A DNA stretch of 64,000 bases from Harmonia axyridis (GCF_914767665.1 NC_059502.1:60060031-60124030); one strand, 5' to 3'. Shown: positions 23,516 to 36,253, numbered from the stretch's first letter. Made by a program: numbers and translations. The notes: a model not told the origin generated them from the sequence alone.

Positions 23516-24741
23516 GTGTACAACTTTGCTTCCGCCATTAAGCAAAAGATGGCTGTAACGGTGAGTGTAAGTCGAAATAAATAGATCGTAGATGTCATAT
23601 AATAAGCTTAGGTATTTGTAAACAAAACGCCATCGAAATATTAGTCGATTTGTGACTGCATCATATAGTTATTCTCTAGATATTAAACATGTAAGCTTAC
23701 GAGCCAAATTCTCGTCATTTGTGGAAGGTTTTAATTTTCTGCTTCAATATGAGGAAATCTGCAGCTGAGGCTCATCGAATGCTCTCAAATACCAATGGTG
23801 AGGCCGCTTATAGTGAAAAAACGTGACGAGAGTAGTTTCAACGCTTTAAGAACGGTGATTTTGACGTCGCAGATCAGCATGGCGGTGGAGGAGAGAAGGT
23901 TTTCGAATATGCAGAATTGGAGGCATTATTTGATCCAGACTCGTGTCAAACGCAACAAGAATTGGCAGGATCATTGGGAGTGACGCAATAAGCCATTTCA
24001 AAACGCCTGAAAGTCATGGGAATTATTTAGAAACAAGGAAATTGGGTGAGGTACGAGTTGACGCCGAGAGATGTTGAACGGCGTTTGTTTTGCTTGTGAA
24101 AAGCTGCTTGCAAGGCAAAGACCGAAGGGATTCCTGGATCGCATTGTGACAGAAGACAAAAATGATTTCATTACGACAATCCCAAGCGCAGAAAATCATG
24201 GGGATATCCGGCAATGCATCCACATCGACGGCCAATCCGAATAATCACGGTTCCAAGGTCTTGCTCAGTATTTGGTGGATCAGCCCGGCGAAGCGTCTAT
24301 GAACTGTTAAAACTGACTGAAACAATCACAGTCGATTGTTATCGAACGCAATTAATGCGTTTGAGCGATTTGAGTGATTTACAGCATGACAATGCTCGAC
24401 CCCATGTTGGAAAAGTTTTCTAAACATACTTGAAAACGTTGAAATGGAAAGACCTACTTCACCCGCCGTATTCTCCAGACGTTGCTCCCTCAGACTATTA
24501 TTTGTTTCAATCAATGGCACACGGTCTGGCTGACCAGCACTTCCAGTCTTATGAAGAAGTTAAAAATTGGATCGATTAACAAATGATCAGTTCTTTCAAC
24601 GCGGGATTCGTACGCTGCTCGAAAGAAAGGAGAAATTTGTGGCTAACGATGGACACTACTTTGAATCATAAATGTATCACCAGTTTTTCACAATAAAGCC
24701 TCGAATTCCAAAAAAAAACGGCGGAAGCAAAGTTGTTAGCC
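23516..24741 (+). mobile_element. DD34D mariner, full length but inactivated
   Basis: The terminal repeats are GTGTACAACTTTGCTTCCGC on the left and the inverse of GGCTAACAACTTTGCTTCCG on the right, flanked by TA; length is about 1226 bp. The plus-strand frames follow the mariner transposase: an N-terminal helix-turn-helix (ELAGSLGVTQ with a stop), RYELTPRDVERR, a first-Asp region altered to EDKNDF, DNARPHVGK, and a corrupted third-Asp region. Many stops and frameshifts are present. This is the most complete sibling of the mariners at 19755, 26060 and 43648. Confidence 0.85.
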
Positions 24742-24749
24742 TATGTATA

Positions 24750-24862
24750 ACGTTTCATCTACGACTGCCTATAATGAACATTTTCAGCTTAGTTGCACAA
24801 CAGTTAATTACAACGTTCTGTTCATTTTTTGTTCATTATAAGCAGTCGTAGATGAAATGTTG
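24750..24862. repeat. Hairpin MITE with near-perfect 30-bp arms
   Basis: CGTTTCATCTACGACTGCCT and ATAATGAAC on the left pair with GTTCATTAT and AGCAGTCGTAGATGAAATG on the right, with a loop of about 50 bp. It directly follows the end of the mariner at 24741. A partial relative (CAGTCGTAAATAAAATG) lies at about 25021. Confidence 0.65.
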
Positions 24863-25328
24863 TTCTATACATGTATTTGATGTGTTTGGTCGAAATTAGT
24901 GATTCAGAAAGACTTCCATACTATATAGAAGAAGCTATATTGGAAATTTGATTTGTGTAATGAATTTCATTATGTAACGCGAATGCAGCAAATTGAGTGT
25001 TCTGTAATCTTCAAATTGAAACAGTCGTAAATAAAATGTTTCAGAAATGTTCTTAGAAGTTTTCAGGATTGAGTAGGTATTCGTTACTAAATGGCGAATG
25101 CGCCAGACATTGGCGGTTTTCTGAAATTATTAGATAAAACTTTCATATTTTAATCCATGATATCATCAAAAAGTTCTACTTTTCCTCCACTGTAGGGAAA
25201 AGTGTTGCTATGTCAATTATGAATTAATTAACTCACTAAACATCGTTTTATAATTAATGAGCTCTATTTATTTTATATGTTTTAAAAATAAGAAAAAAAT
25301 TTAATATTCATATTCAAAATATTTCCAG

Positions 25329-25402
25329 TGTCAAACAAGAAATAAACTCTACCCCATCGAGTCCATCAGAAGCTGCGAGTCCTGCAAGTACAAAAAGTAA
25401 AG
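25329..25402 (+). CDS. Candidate second exon (isoform A) of the putative transcriptional regulator
   Basis: An acceptor AAATATTTCCAG precedes the exon and the donor AAAG|GTAAGC follows. With the two bases carried from 22596 it encodes S-VKQEINSTPSSPSEAASP then ASTKSK, leaving one base. VKQE is a sumoylation consensus (hydrophobic-K-x-E), common in transcription-factor regulatory regions. The exit phase equals that of the exon at 48780-49089. The next exon was not found in the window. No other frame across this exon is open and in phase with the upstream exon. Confidence 0.6.
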
Positions 25403-25786
25403 GTAAGCATTTTTTTTCTGTTAACCACAGTTGATCAGAGAGTATTCTTCATAAAACTATTTTGAGTTTTTATTGGTCTTGGTACCATACCAAAAAGCAG
25501 AAATAACCACATACCAAGACCAAGAAATTTCTTTTACATTTGATGGGGTTTTACCAGCGATGTTAACATCTTCGTAAATTAAATGTTGCTGATGATGCAC
25601 AGCCCTATGAGGAAGCCAGTGAGGGGTTGTAGCAGCTTCTTACTAAATTCTGAGTTGCAGATATTTTTTTTGATCTTACAGTATTCTCAAGAAATAATTT
25701 GGAGTGATAGATCCCTGCAAGATTTCGCTACAATATTATTCTTTTGGTTTGCTCCTTAAAATTCTTTTTTGAAGGTGTATTTTCTC

Positions 25787-25990
25787 TTATAACAACCCCT
25801 TAAAATACTTTCGTGCTTCCTTTCTGGTAAGTATTTTGGCCTCTTCATTTCCTTTGACTCCCTTTTGATCGGGAACCCAGACTAGGAAAACCTTGTTATG
25901 CTTGCCTAATTCATTGATTTTCCTCCAGCACTCCCATCTCAACTCGAAGATATCGGAGCTAAGTGCTTCCATAACAGCTTGACTTTATTG
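25787..25990 (-). pseudogene. Non-LTR retrotransposon RNase H fragment
   Basis: The minus-strand frame reads ALSSDIFELRWECWRKINEL and FLVWVPDQKGVKGNEEAK, matching the end of a retrotransposon RNase H domain; the usual GHxGxxGNE motif is changed to DQKGVKGNE. It is related to the piece at 5643-5832 and is truncated on both sides. The stretch 25403-25786 shows nothing else recognisable. Confidence 0.65.
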
Positions 25991-26059
25991 AAATGGATTG
26001 GGTGACTATCAGAAAGTTAACGTTATTTCTGATAATTTTGATTGTTAATAAAAATTCTT

Positions 26060-27011
26060 CAATTCCATCATGTATAATATTCGCTGGCCACTATTTTCTC
26101 CCATATCTCGGTCAGCGTACGAATCCCGCTTTGAAAAAACTGGCCATCTTTTGAAGTGATCCACGAATCGATTCAATTTTTTACTTTTTCGTAAGACTGG
26201 AAGTGTCAGTCAGCCAGGCCGTGTGCCATTGATCGAAAGTGATAGTCCGAAGGAGCAACATCTGGAGAATACGGCGGGTGGGGTAGGACTTCCCATTTCA
26301 ACATTTCCAAGTATGTCTTGACCACTTTCGCATTTTAGGATTTAGCATTATCATGCTGTAAAATCACTTTATCATGTCTCTCGTTGTATTGCCCGTTCGT
26401 CTTTCAATGCTCGGCCTGAGATTGTTTCAGTTGGCTTCAATAACTCAAATTACACTACGCCGAGTTGGTCCAACCAAATGCAGAGCATGAGCATTGCTTT
26501 GCAAGCAGCTGTTCACACGGAAACAAACGCTATTCAACATCTCTCGGCTTCAACTCGTACGGCAGCCAATTTTCTTGTTTCTGAATCATTCCCATAATTT
26601 TCAGGCGTTTTGAAATGGCTTTTGTATCTTCGAAAACCGTTTTTCTTCCAACGTCATGCTGGTCCTCGAAGTCAAAATCACCGTTCTCGAAGCGTTGAAA
26701 CCCCTCTCGGTACGTTCTTCCACTAATAGCGGCCTCGCCAAAGGTGTTTGAGAGCATTCGATGAGCCTCAGCCGCAGATTGACTATAACAAAGCAGAAAA
26801 TTAAAACCTCCTGAAAATGACGAGATTTTGTCTCGGAAGCTGACATGTTTAATCGAGAATAACTTCATGATGCAGACACAAATCGACTAATATTTCGATG
26901 GCGTTATGGTTACTGATACTTGAGCTTATTATTGACATCTTCGGTCTATTTATTTCAACTAGGAATTACAGCCATCTATTGCAAAACTGCGGAAGCAAAG
27001 TTGTACACCTA
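26060..27011 (-). mobile_element. DD34D mariner, internally deleted
   Basis: The right end reads AGGTGTACAACTTTGCTTCC on the minus strand (27011). The N-terminal frame 26530-26868 includes SAAEAHRMLSNTFGEAAISG and FQRFENGDFDFEDQHD, then MGMIQKQENWLPYELKPRDV. The first-Asp segment is deleted near 26490-26500 and the remaining 3' part (26080-26480) is out of frame. The left terminal repeat is not recognisable. It belongs to the same family as the element at 23516. Confidence 0.8.
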
Positions 27012-28124
27012 CTAATATATAAATTTTTCAATACTCCTAATTTTTTACCTATTCAGAAAAGCGTAGATATCAGGGTCTTTCCAGATAACAAATTCAACTC
27101 TTACGGGTGGATTCAGAGAAATAAGATCTAATCATACGAATAATAATCCCATTCTGTCTTCCACTATGATCTATCTATGATGAGTGAGTGCTCAGATAAC
27201 TCGAGTGAAGAGCTGCCAAATCGGTTTGCATACCTTTAAGAACAAAACAAAACGCACCGAAACCTTTCTCACGATTTATAATTACTCTAACGTTAATAAT
27301 TCGCTTCCTAGAGATGTTGGCGATTCTCAACAGCGTACAATTCGTTTTTATTCCGCAGGGATGTGCAAAACACTTCTTTGTATTCATTAGTATCGAAGTG
27401 TAAAAACGTACTGAACCATAGAAAAAATTGGTATTTAATTACTCTTCTCACGGTGAAAATAACATTTTATCTCAGGAGTTTGATTCAAGAATTTACTATG
27501 GAAAATATTAGGGAATTATCATATTTTGGCAAGTTATAAAATTTTGTATTTTATTTATTGGAGTTTTTTTCTTCAATATTCAATATGTTCAATATTTATG
27601 CACCAAAATATTAGGCATTGTGAATTAATGAGATTTTTTGATAAAATCTCATTAAGGTAATTATTTTTCAATGAAACATCTTCAACTACAGTGGTGTGCA
27701 CACTGGCATTGACTTTCATATTTTTGAAAAAAAAAGATACGCCAGAGCCTATTTCCAAAATTAAATTCATTTTTAAAATTTTGATTCAATTCAATACCGA
27801 ACGAATCTCTGTGCTTTTTTTCTAGAATGTACCACTTTTCAATGAATATTTGAAAACCATTTTATATAGAAAAATACTTGAGTAGAGCAATCGAAAAATG
27901 AAATTTATTACATCAAAAAATTCTTTGAATTAAAAGAATTGTTGAAAATTACCGCCTCCCGTTACAAGAGTCCAGTTTTCTAAGGCCATTTCGAGAATAT
28001 CTAGGATTTTGTTATTCATTTATAAAACATGTAACATGTTTCTTGTAAACGAAGTATTTCCGGACAAATATCCTGAATTTGTTCACAATGTTTATGAAAC
28101 ACTCTGTATATTCTTATAGTTCGG
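27012..28124. other. AT-rich intron/intergenic DNA
   Basis: No conserved open frame, repeat family or RNA gene was recognised. Confidence 0.3.
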
Positions 28125-28605
28125 TGAACTCCAAGAGTGCAATACGCTCTATTAGTGATGACATCACACACCGCCATTTTAGTTCTCCTGTCAGTGTTCG
28201 GAATCCAAACAAACAAATTGTCATTCAAATTAGTACGTTGTCGTTGAAGAAATTGGCTTATTTTGATAAATAAGATTATTTGAGGAACGATTTTACTATT
28301 AATTGATAGACGAGATTAATGCCAGTAAGTTTGAACTTGAAGTTCTACTAATAAACACGGCTTTTTACAAAATCTGGGGAATGATACAGGATTCAAACTC
28401 ACTGGTATTAACCTCGTTCTTTCTGTCTATCAATTAATACTGAAATCGTTCCTCAAGTACTCTTATTTATGAAAATAAGACAATTCCTTCAACGACACCA
28501 TACTAATTTGAATGACAATTTATTTGTTTGGATTCCAAACACTGACAAGAGAACCAAAAATGTCGGTGTGTGACGTCACACTAATAGAGAATTGGAGTAT
28601 GAATA
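28125..28605. repeat. Foldback MITE with arms of about 190 bp
   Basis: The left arm (about 28139-28345) contains TCTATTAGTGATGACATCAC, CCAAACAAACAAATTG and AATTGATAGACGAGATTAAT. The right arm (about 28395-28590) carries their inverse, including AATAAATTGTCATTC reversed and GTGTGTGACGTCACAC. The loop is about 50 bp. The outer right arm contains a perfect TGACGTCA. It has no coding capacity. Confidence 0.7.
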
Positions 28606-28797
28606 ACGAACGCTGAAAAGCTCCTGACGCCAAATCAGTGCTTTTCTGGAATTCTTTATACTAAATTATGTCACCAACTTTTCAAAGTAGGTACATAATT
28701 TACAAAATAAAAATATATGGAAATTACTTCTCCCTATAATGTATTTCAATCAAGTAGGTACCGAAGCCTTCAAAGAGTGAATTCTAATTTTTATATA

Positions 28798-30011
28798 CAG
28801 GGTGTTCTGATTTGTTTCCGACAAACTGAAACGGGTGATAGATCACATCATTTTAAGCAAAAAAGTTCCTATGAACATGAGTCCGGAAATGCTTCGTTTC
28901 CGATATACAGGGTGTTAAAGTTGAAAAAATAATTCGCGTTTTCTTAAATATCTTTCGACTGATTCCAAATAATTGCATAAAAATTGGTACATAGGGTTTT
29001 TTTGAGGTGAGAAATTCAAATTTGTGGTCGATTTGGTTGTATTTTCTAGAGGGCGCCACTGGCAATCATTTCGTCCCCTTCAAACCGTAGCAACTTTTCT
29101 GTGCTACCCTGTACGTCATTCTGGACTAAAAAAATTGATTTCCCTGACTTTTCTAGTTAAAAAAGGTATAACTCATTTAAGTTGCTAGGGGCAACCGTTT
29201 CAGAGAAAAACGTATTTAAAGCCAAATCCATATTTTTGTAATCTCTAAAACATGTAGAAATAAATTTGAAATAATTTTAAATTAAATATTTTTTAGAAGT
29301 AACAATTTAGAACAAAACAAAATAACATTATAATTTTTAAAGAAGGTGTTCGAAATGTCCACCGTTCTGTTGAATGCACAAATGACATCTTCGAATGATT
29401 GATTGTTTTACATTCAACAATTGTTGCGGCAATAGATTTAAAATGGCTATACACAATGACAGATTTAAAGTGTGTTAGGTTCAGATGTCATTAATTATAA
29501 TTATAGTTAACTAAGTTTATAGCTTATCAACAAATACAGGAAAATGGTATTGGTTACCAAAGGCCCGAACGAAGCATACAAAGAAGAAATCATCTACAGA
29601 GAAATAGGATTTTACAGACCTTCGAAGAAAATAAAATCTCAGTATTCGTAAAGCATCCCAACAACGCAATATTTCAGGAAACAGAATATTCAGAACACTT
29701 AAAAACAACAATTACATAGCATACCACTTCTACTTATTAGTGGGCAATAGAAAATCCGCATGCATTTCGCCTTAGAAATTTTCAAAATGAATTTAAATTT
29801 AATATTTGAATAGGAATAATTTCATGAAAGGATTTCGAAGCAGTCAAAACATATTAAAGAAAACGCGAATAATTTTTCAACTTTAACACCCTGTATCGCT
29901 GTATCTCGGAAACGAAGCATTTCCGGACCCATGTTCATAGGAACTTTTTTGCTTAAAATGATGTGATCTATCACCCATTTCAGTTTGTCGGAAACAAATC
30001 AGAACACCCTG
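28798..30011. mobile_element. Long-TIR non-autonomous element with CAGGGTGTTCTGATTTG ends
   Basis: The element is flanked by TA on both sides. The inverted terminal repeats run for about 150 bp, from CAGGGTGTTCTGATTTG through ATGATGTGATCTATCAC-type sequence to an inner CAGGGTGTTAAAGTTG. The inner TACAGGGTG at 28911 and its inverse at about 29890 make a second, nested pair of ends. The interior has weak, broken transposase-like reading (for example 29545-29650) but no usable frame. It may be a deletion derivative of a larger DNA transposon. Confidence 0.6.
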
Positions 30012-30190
30012 TATGTATTTTACATAGGGTGTTCTCAAATCGTTTAGAAATACACAGGGTGTACTTAAAATGTGAAAATGATCAAACGTACGTTTTTTTC
30101 TAATGTTTTGTTTTTATTGAATATTCAGATTGCAATAAACCCAAGTTTGTTTTAAATTCATCCTTAAAACTTATGAGATATTTCGAAATA

Positions 30191-31136
30191 ACGGGTGTTT
30201 TTTTTAGAGGCATATAACTTTGAGTTGGCATTAATGTTCAAGATGGCGACCGATTTAACAGCTGTCAAGTGATTTATTCTCAGTTTGGTTTGGCAATTCA
30301 TCACAAATAGACTCACGCCTGAACAACGCTTGCCAATAGTGCAATTTTATTTCGAAAATAATGGTTCTGTGCAGAATACGTATCGCGCACTACGTCCATT
30401 TTATTTTGTTTAGCGATGAAGCGCACTTCTGATTGAATGGCTACGTCAACAAACAAAACTGCCACATTTGGACTTGGAGTGAAGCTAATCCTCAAGTGTA
30501 TGTCGAAACACCGTTACATCCAGAAAAACTGACTGTTTGGTGCGCTTTATGGGCTGGTGGAATCATTGGTCCGTACTTCTTCAAAAACGATGATGGCCAG
30601 AACGTTACAGTCAATGGTGATCGGTATAGAGCCATGATTACTAACTTTTTCATTCCCTAATTGAACAACCATGATGTCCAGGAGCTGTGGTTCCAACAAG
30701 ACGGCGCAACATGTCAAACAGCTCGTGCCACAATCGATTTATTGAAAGACACATTTGGTGACCGCCTAATTTCACGTTTTGGACCTGGGAATTGGCCTCC
30801 AAGATCTTGTGATTTAACACCGCTAGACTACTTTCTGTGGGGCTATGTAAAGTCATTGGTCTATGCGGATAAGCCACAAACCCTTGACCATTTGGAAGAC
30901 AACATTCGTCGTGTTATTGCCGATATACGGCCACAAATGTTGGAAAAAGTCATCGAAAATTGGACGTCCAGATTGGACTACATCCGAGCCAGCCGTGGCT
31001 GTCATATGCCAGAAATCATATTTAAAATGTAATGCCACAAGATTATCTTGCGGATAAATAGAATTCATGTCAATCGAATAATCCATCGTTGTTTTATTGC
31101 AATTTAAAGTTCTATAGCTCTAAAAAAAACACCCTT
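30191..31136 (+). mobile_element. DD41D (rosa-like) element, copy 3, deleted
   Basis: Flanked by TA at 30189-30190 and 31137-31138. The N-terminal helix-turn-helix start (NRLTPEQRL-like, here with a changed ATG) is joined at about 30401-30415 to the first-Asp block, removing the rest of the DNA-binding region and shifting the frame. The catalytic part runs from 30433, with a stop at 30658, then continues 30661-31032 through DLTPLDYFLWGY to the end EIIFKM. An extra TGGACT insertion is present near 30470. It cannot encode an active transposase. Confidence 0.92.
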
Positions 31137-31888
31137 TAAAAGTAACCCAACCCAAAGTGACAGGAGGTAGGGTATTATATCTACATAAAAATATGTGTAA
31201 TAGAATATATTACCACAGATTATATACATGGGTTATACGCATTTTGACTCAACTCAAACCTGACAAAATTCTGTCTAAATCGTGTTTCAGATAACATATT
31301 ATTATGGTTAATTGCTGTATTTCATAATTCCTCTATTGGTAATCTCATTAATCATATAATATATATCATATATATCATATATATAATGTTTCAATTAATA
31401 AAGAGTAATTTATAAAATTTTATCAACATATATTATTCTCTTGTTAGTTTTTCGATTTTTTTATACCGTCATCTAGCTTATTGATTAGGATTAGTTGAAC
31501 GTTTACGTGTGTGCACCTGAAGAATTCCCAGCTATGGTCATCCCTAGAAGTTGAAGCTGCGGACTCGGGAAGGTTGACGACCTCCTCGGTTATTCCACTA
31601 TCCTTCTAAAGGCCTGAAGCGATGCTGCCAGCTATCTCATAGCTTGTTCATTTCTTATAGACACCACAACACATGGATGGAATCGAAAAAAGTACACCCT
31701 TCTGTTTATCAAATCGTGATTTTGAAGCATTTACAAAAAATAAGTTTTTAGGCATTCCACTCTGACTTCTTCTATAATGCTGCAAGAGTCGCTTATTACG
31801 TTACATTTTCAGTCATATTGAACACAAAGAAGAGTACAGGTTTGTTGAATTCAAGTGGATAATCAGTAAGAATATTCAACCACATATA
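31137..31888. other. AT-rich spacer between two rosa-like elements
   Basis: It contains an imperfect ATATATC/ATAT microsatellite at about 31346-31386 and otherwise nothing recognisable. Confidence 0.35.
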
Positions 31889-32792
31889 AAAGGTTTTTTT
31901 TTTAAGAACTATAGAACTTTAAATTGCAATAAAACAACGATGCATTATTCGATTGACATGAATTTTATTTATCCGAAAGATAATCTTGTGGCATAACATT
32001 TTAAATATGATTTCTGGCATATGACCGCCACGGCTCGCTCGGATGTAGTCCAATCTGGACGTCCAATTTTCGATGACTTTTTCCAACATTTGTGGCCGTA
32101 TATCGGCAATAACACGGCGAATGTTGCCTTCCAAATGGTCAAGGGTTTGTGGCTTATCCGCATAGACCATTGACTTTACATAGCCACACAGAGGCCAAAT
32201 CACAGGTCCAAACCGAGAAATTAGGCGGTCACCAAACGTGTCTTTCAATGAATCGATTGTGGCACGAGCTGTGTGACATGTTGTGCCGTCTTGTTGGAAC
32301 CACAGCTCCTGGACATCATGGTTGTTCAATTCAGGAATGAAAAGGTAGTAATCATGACTCTATACCGATCACCATTGACTGTAACGTTCTGGCCATCATC
32401 GTTTTTGAAGAAGTACGGACCAATGATACAACCAGCCCATAAAGCGCACCAAACAGTCAGTTTTTCTGGATGTAACGGTGTTTCGACATACACTTGAGGA
32501 TTAGCTTCACTCCAAATGCGGCAGTTTTGTTTGTTGACGTAGCCATTCAACCAGAAGTGCGCTTCATCGTTAAACAAAATAAAATGGACGTAGTGCGCGA
32601 TACGTATTCCGCACAGAACCATTATTTTCGAAATAAAATTGCACTATTTGCAAGCGTTGTTCAGGCGTGAGTCTATTCATGATAAATTGCTATACCAAAC
32701 TGAGAATAAATCACTTGACAGCTATTAAATCGGTAGCCATTTTGAACAGTAATGCCAACTTAAAGTTATATACCTCGAAAAAAAACACCCGT
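31889..32792 (-). mobile_element. DD41D (rosa-like) element, copy 4, deleted
   Basis: TA-flanked. Minus-strand frames 32326-32622 and 31919-32329 together cover the catalytic region. About 50 bp have been lost around 32185-32200, which removes the CDLTPLDYFL motif with the third catalytic Asp. The shared N-terminal deletion junction is present near 32575-32590. Confidence 0.92.
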
Positions 32793-32861
32793 TATATACC
32801 CATTAATCCTGGAAAACCCTGTGTTATAATAATTTCAGGCAGAATTTCGAGAAAAAGTGAA

Positions 32862-32989
32862 GTCAGGAGCCTTTGACCGCTCGTCCATGTGTCAATTGCG
32901 CCCCCGAGACTACATATACCATTAACCAATTATGTGGTCTCCAAGGGTGCAATTGGCGCATTAATGAACGAGCACCCAAAAACTCCTGA
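32862..32989. repeat. Palindromic TCAGGAGCT MITE family copy
   Basis: Arms are GTCAGGAGCCTTTGACCGC and GCACCCAAAAACTCCTGAT. The inner arms TCAATTGCGCCCCCGAGAC and GTCTCCAAGGGTGCAATTGG flank a TA-rich centre. The right flank ATGTCAGTGC followed by a pyrimidine run is shared with other members. Confidence 0.65.
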
Positions 32990-33541
32990 TTTCATGTCAG
33001 TGCATTCCTCTTTTTTTCTAGTTTTTTGGAGTGGTTTGGGATCTCCAAAGTGCATAGAAATAATAAATAATAATAAACTAATTAAAAAATGAAAAAAATA
33101 TGAAAAACTATTACAAATATTATATTGCAAAATGAATTCCGTGCGTCGAAGCTCTAAAAATATTCAATCATTTATAGACCTGATTTATGGACAGAAAACA
33201 CATGGATTTGCTTCATATTACGCACCGATATGTCACCTAAATCTCAACCACTTTCCATGATAAGGCTTCGGTCTACTTATTTCTGACTAGTTTGGAGTGA
33301 ATTCGTCTGCGTGAAAAAACATTATTCAATTTACTTTTAGCTTTTTGTGGGCCTGTTCCAGGGGAACCGCAAACTGACAGTATTATTCGAACTTTCAGCT
33401 AGTAATGGTAAATGGTGAAAATGAATGGATTCAATCGATGATGAATTCGATGTATACGATAACTCTCGCTAGATACATAGTCTGAATATCTCGGTCGAGT
33501 TTGTTAATAGGTAGAATCACTTTTATGGTTCCTATAAAATA
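32990..33541. other. AT-rich spacer, nothing recognised
   Basis: No conserved open frame or repeat beyond the MITE flank was seen before the Tc1 element at 33542. Confidence 0.3.
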
Positions 33542-34921
33542 CACTGCATATTAACGCACTTTCTGAAAATCTGAAATTTAATGAAATAAACAATTTTCAA
33601 AATACTGGAATGCTGATAAGTGATTTAATACTTGGTATTTCCACCCCTTGCGTTAAGTACAGCTCGGCAACGACAGTTCAGACTCGAAATGAGTGATCTT
33701 AAATTGTTCTGATCTAATCCTTCCCACATTTCTCTGAGTTGGATTTCTAAGTCATTAAGAGTAGCTGGATGATTTTCTGAACTTCTCAGCCTTCTATTGA
33801 GGTTGTCCCAAACCTGCTCAATCGGATTGAGATCTGGACTTTTGCTGGTCATTCCATTCGAGTGACTTCAACCTCTTCAAGGTACTCCTGAACGATGCGC
33901 GCATTATCGTCCATAAAAATGAAATTTTCACCAATATATGGGGCAAATTGACCTACATGCTCTTCAAGAATGTTCCTTATATACCTATCAGCATTCATAG
34001 CTCCATTATCAACGACCACTAGGTCTGTGCGAGCAGTCAAAGATATTCCACCCCATACCATAATCGATCCTCCCCCGAAACCAGTAGTATTCAGGAAATT
34101 GCACTGAGCATATCTTTCATGTGAACGTCTATATACAAGGGAACGTCGATCACAATGGAAGAGTAGAGGCAGAATCTAGACTCATCTGTGAAGAGAACTC
34201 TTTCCCAATTAGCCTCTTCTCAATGGATATGCTCTCTCGCAAAATCCGAACGCGCCCTTCGATGGGCTGGGGTAAGAGCTGGGCCTCTTGCCGCGACACG
34301 AGGCCTTAAATCATATTGTCTGAGGCGATTTCTTATTGCCTGAGTGCTAATTTGCACCCTATGAGTTTGCTCGAGCTGATTTTTGAAGGAGGCGAGCGGT
34401 TGCAAACCGTTGTCTCAACGAAGAAACTCTCAAGTAACGTTCTGAATGGCAGTTGTTACCTGTGGTCTACCCTATCCTGGTCTTCGGTCATACCTGTCTC
34501 CCTGAATCGCTACAACATTCTGGACACACTTGTATGGGAAACTCCAAACCATTCTGCAATTCTTGTGTATTTCCACCCTTCTTCTCGCAAAACTACCGCT
34601 TGGGCACATTCCTCTTGGGTCAAATTGCTTGTTTCGCGTTGCATAGCGATCGAGCGTAGAAAATCAAACGAAAGAAAAACTATTGATCACTAGAATTGAT
34701 CGAGAACAACTGATTTCAGAATGGAGCCAATACATTCAAAATTTGATAATTTCATCTTTTTTTATTCCTGCTGGGAAAAAACATCTGTATTGAAGAAAAA
34801 CGTTGAAAGTGGATAATATATGCATGCATAATTCTGATAAAAATAATTATCATTGAGAACACCTTCAGTTGTAGATTAAATTTGAGATTTCCATAATGTG
34901 CGTTAATTTTTTTGCGCAGTG
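33542..34921 (-). mobile_element. Tc1-type (DD34E-like) transposon, complete ends, dead transposase
   Basis: Inverted ends are CACTGCATATTAACGCAC and, inverse on the right, CACTGCGCAAAAAAATTAAC, both flanked by TA; length is 1380 bp. Minus-strand frames give an N-terminal region with RIAEKF-type helix-turn-helix remnants, QLEQTHRVQISTQAIRNRL, VWGGISL, NFIFMDDNARIVQEYLEE and KSPDLNPIEQVWD. Between DDNA and IVQEY the usual PHRAH residues are missing, and a frameshift separates this from the PDLNPIE Glu block. A partial sibling is at 55535-56249. Confidence 0.88.
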
Positions 34922-34929
34922 TAAGTTCT

Positions 34930-35475
34930 AGATGGTGTTCTCAAATTGGAGGTACAAACGCAAATGACAGATTCCCTGGATCCTTTCAAGAAGAAAGTCC
35001 TATATGAGCCCGCAAACGCTTTGTGTTCGAGATACAGGGTGTTAAAGTTTGATTTTTTCAAGTTTTTTTCACATAAGGCCTTCCCTTCATAAGATATCCA
35101 ACTGAAATTTGGCATAGATATATTGAATTTGAAGTATTCATTATGTGAAATGCTAATTTTGAATGCAAATTTACAGGTTTTTTCTTTCTTCTTAACTTCT
35201 TCTTAACTTGAGAACTTCTTTTGGTGGTAGTAAGAAGAAACTGGTCCAGTAGTACATTTTTTGGTTTCTTGTACTGTTTTGTCGTTTCTGCAACCGATTC
35301 CGAATTTTGATACTTATTTACTCAATATATAGCGAATATCAATGAATATTATATAAACTGGAATAATCATCACAAAAAAGTTGGACTACAAGAAACACCT
35401 TGTATCTCGAAAACAAAGTTTGCGAAATCATGCTTATAGGACTTTTTGTCTAGGAATTATCTGAGAAATCTCGCT
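34930..35475. repeat. Inverted-repeat element with internal TACAGGGTGTTAAAG
   Basis: The left portion (GGTGTTCTCAAATTGGAGG ... GAGATACAGGGTGTTAAAG) pairs with the right portion around 35395-35475 (ACACCTTGTATCTCG ... AGGACTTTTTGTCTAGG). A relative lies at 36254-36520. It is non-coding. Confidence 0.45.
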
Positions 35476-36253
35476 CGTAGGCCCGATTTTTGAACGGTAA
35501 TTGAAAATTGTGATTTGAAATTGAATTGTTTCGAAGTTTTTCAGTTATTTGCAGAGAGGTTCGAAAATGCAATAAGATACAGAAAGATAGGAAAAGGGAG
35601 TTGCCTAGGTGCAAAAAAATAAAAAAAAGTAAATAATTCTCGTAGGGTTTCCAGTTCATGGCAAGGAGACGGAGCTTAATTTCAATAAAAAGATCGATAT
35701 CATCCGAAATAGACAGATTTGAATGCACAATGTTCTTCTTGGATGATTCGGTGCCGCTGTTAAGGTAAAGGGGAAAACCGAAGCCTTCAGCTTTGCATTT
35801 ATTATTTTTATGCTTTCTCGTTTCCTCGAGAAAATTGTTGGAAAAAAGTAATAAATGACATTGTGTTATTTTTATGACATGTCAAATTTGAATAAGTAGT
35901 TGAATTCGGTTTTTTTTAGAATTTCATGAAAAAATTACTTGATTATGAAGTTGAACAGATTCGCAATGTCTTTCTGTTTTTTGCTCATCTAGTTCAAATG
36001 ATATACAGCCTCAAAAATTACTCTAATGTGACCATTGAAACTGTTACAAAATTCGTGCAATATTTTCGGATATCACCTTCTTCATATAGATAAAAATTTG
36101 GTATGATCCATAAATTCTACGTCATCAAATCAAAAACAAGGAAACGGTTCAGTAAAACACAAAGCCAGGAAAAAAGCGCTGACCAATCTACCAAACAAAA
36201 AAAAAAACAGAGTTGGTCAATAAGAAATTCGAGAAAATTAAACGCTAATCAAT
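35476..36253. other. AT-rich spacer, nothing recognised
   Basis: The minus-strand frame that overlaps it (35450-35728) shows no recognised domain. Confidence 0.3.
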
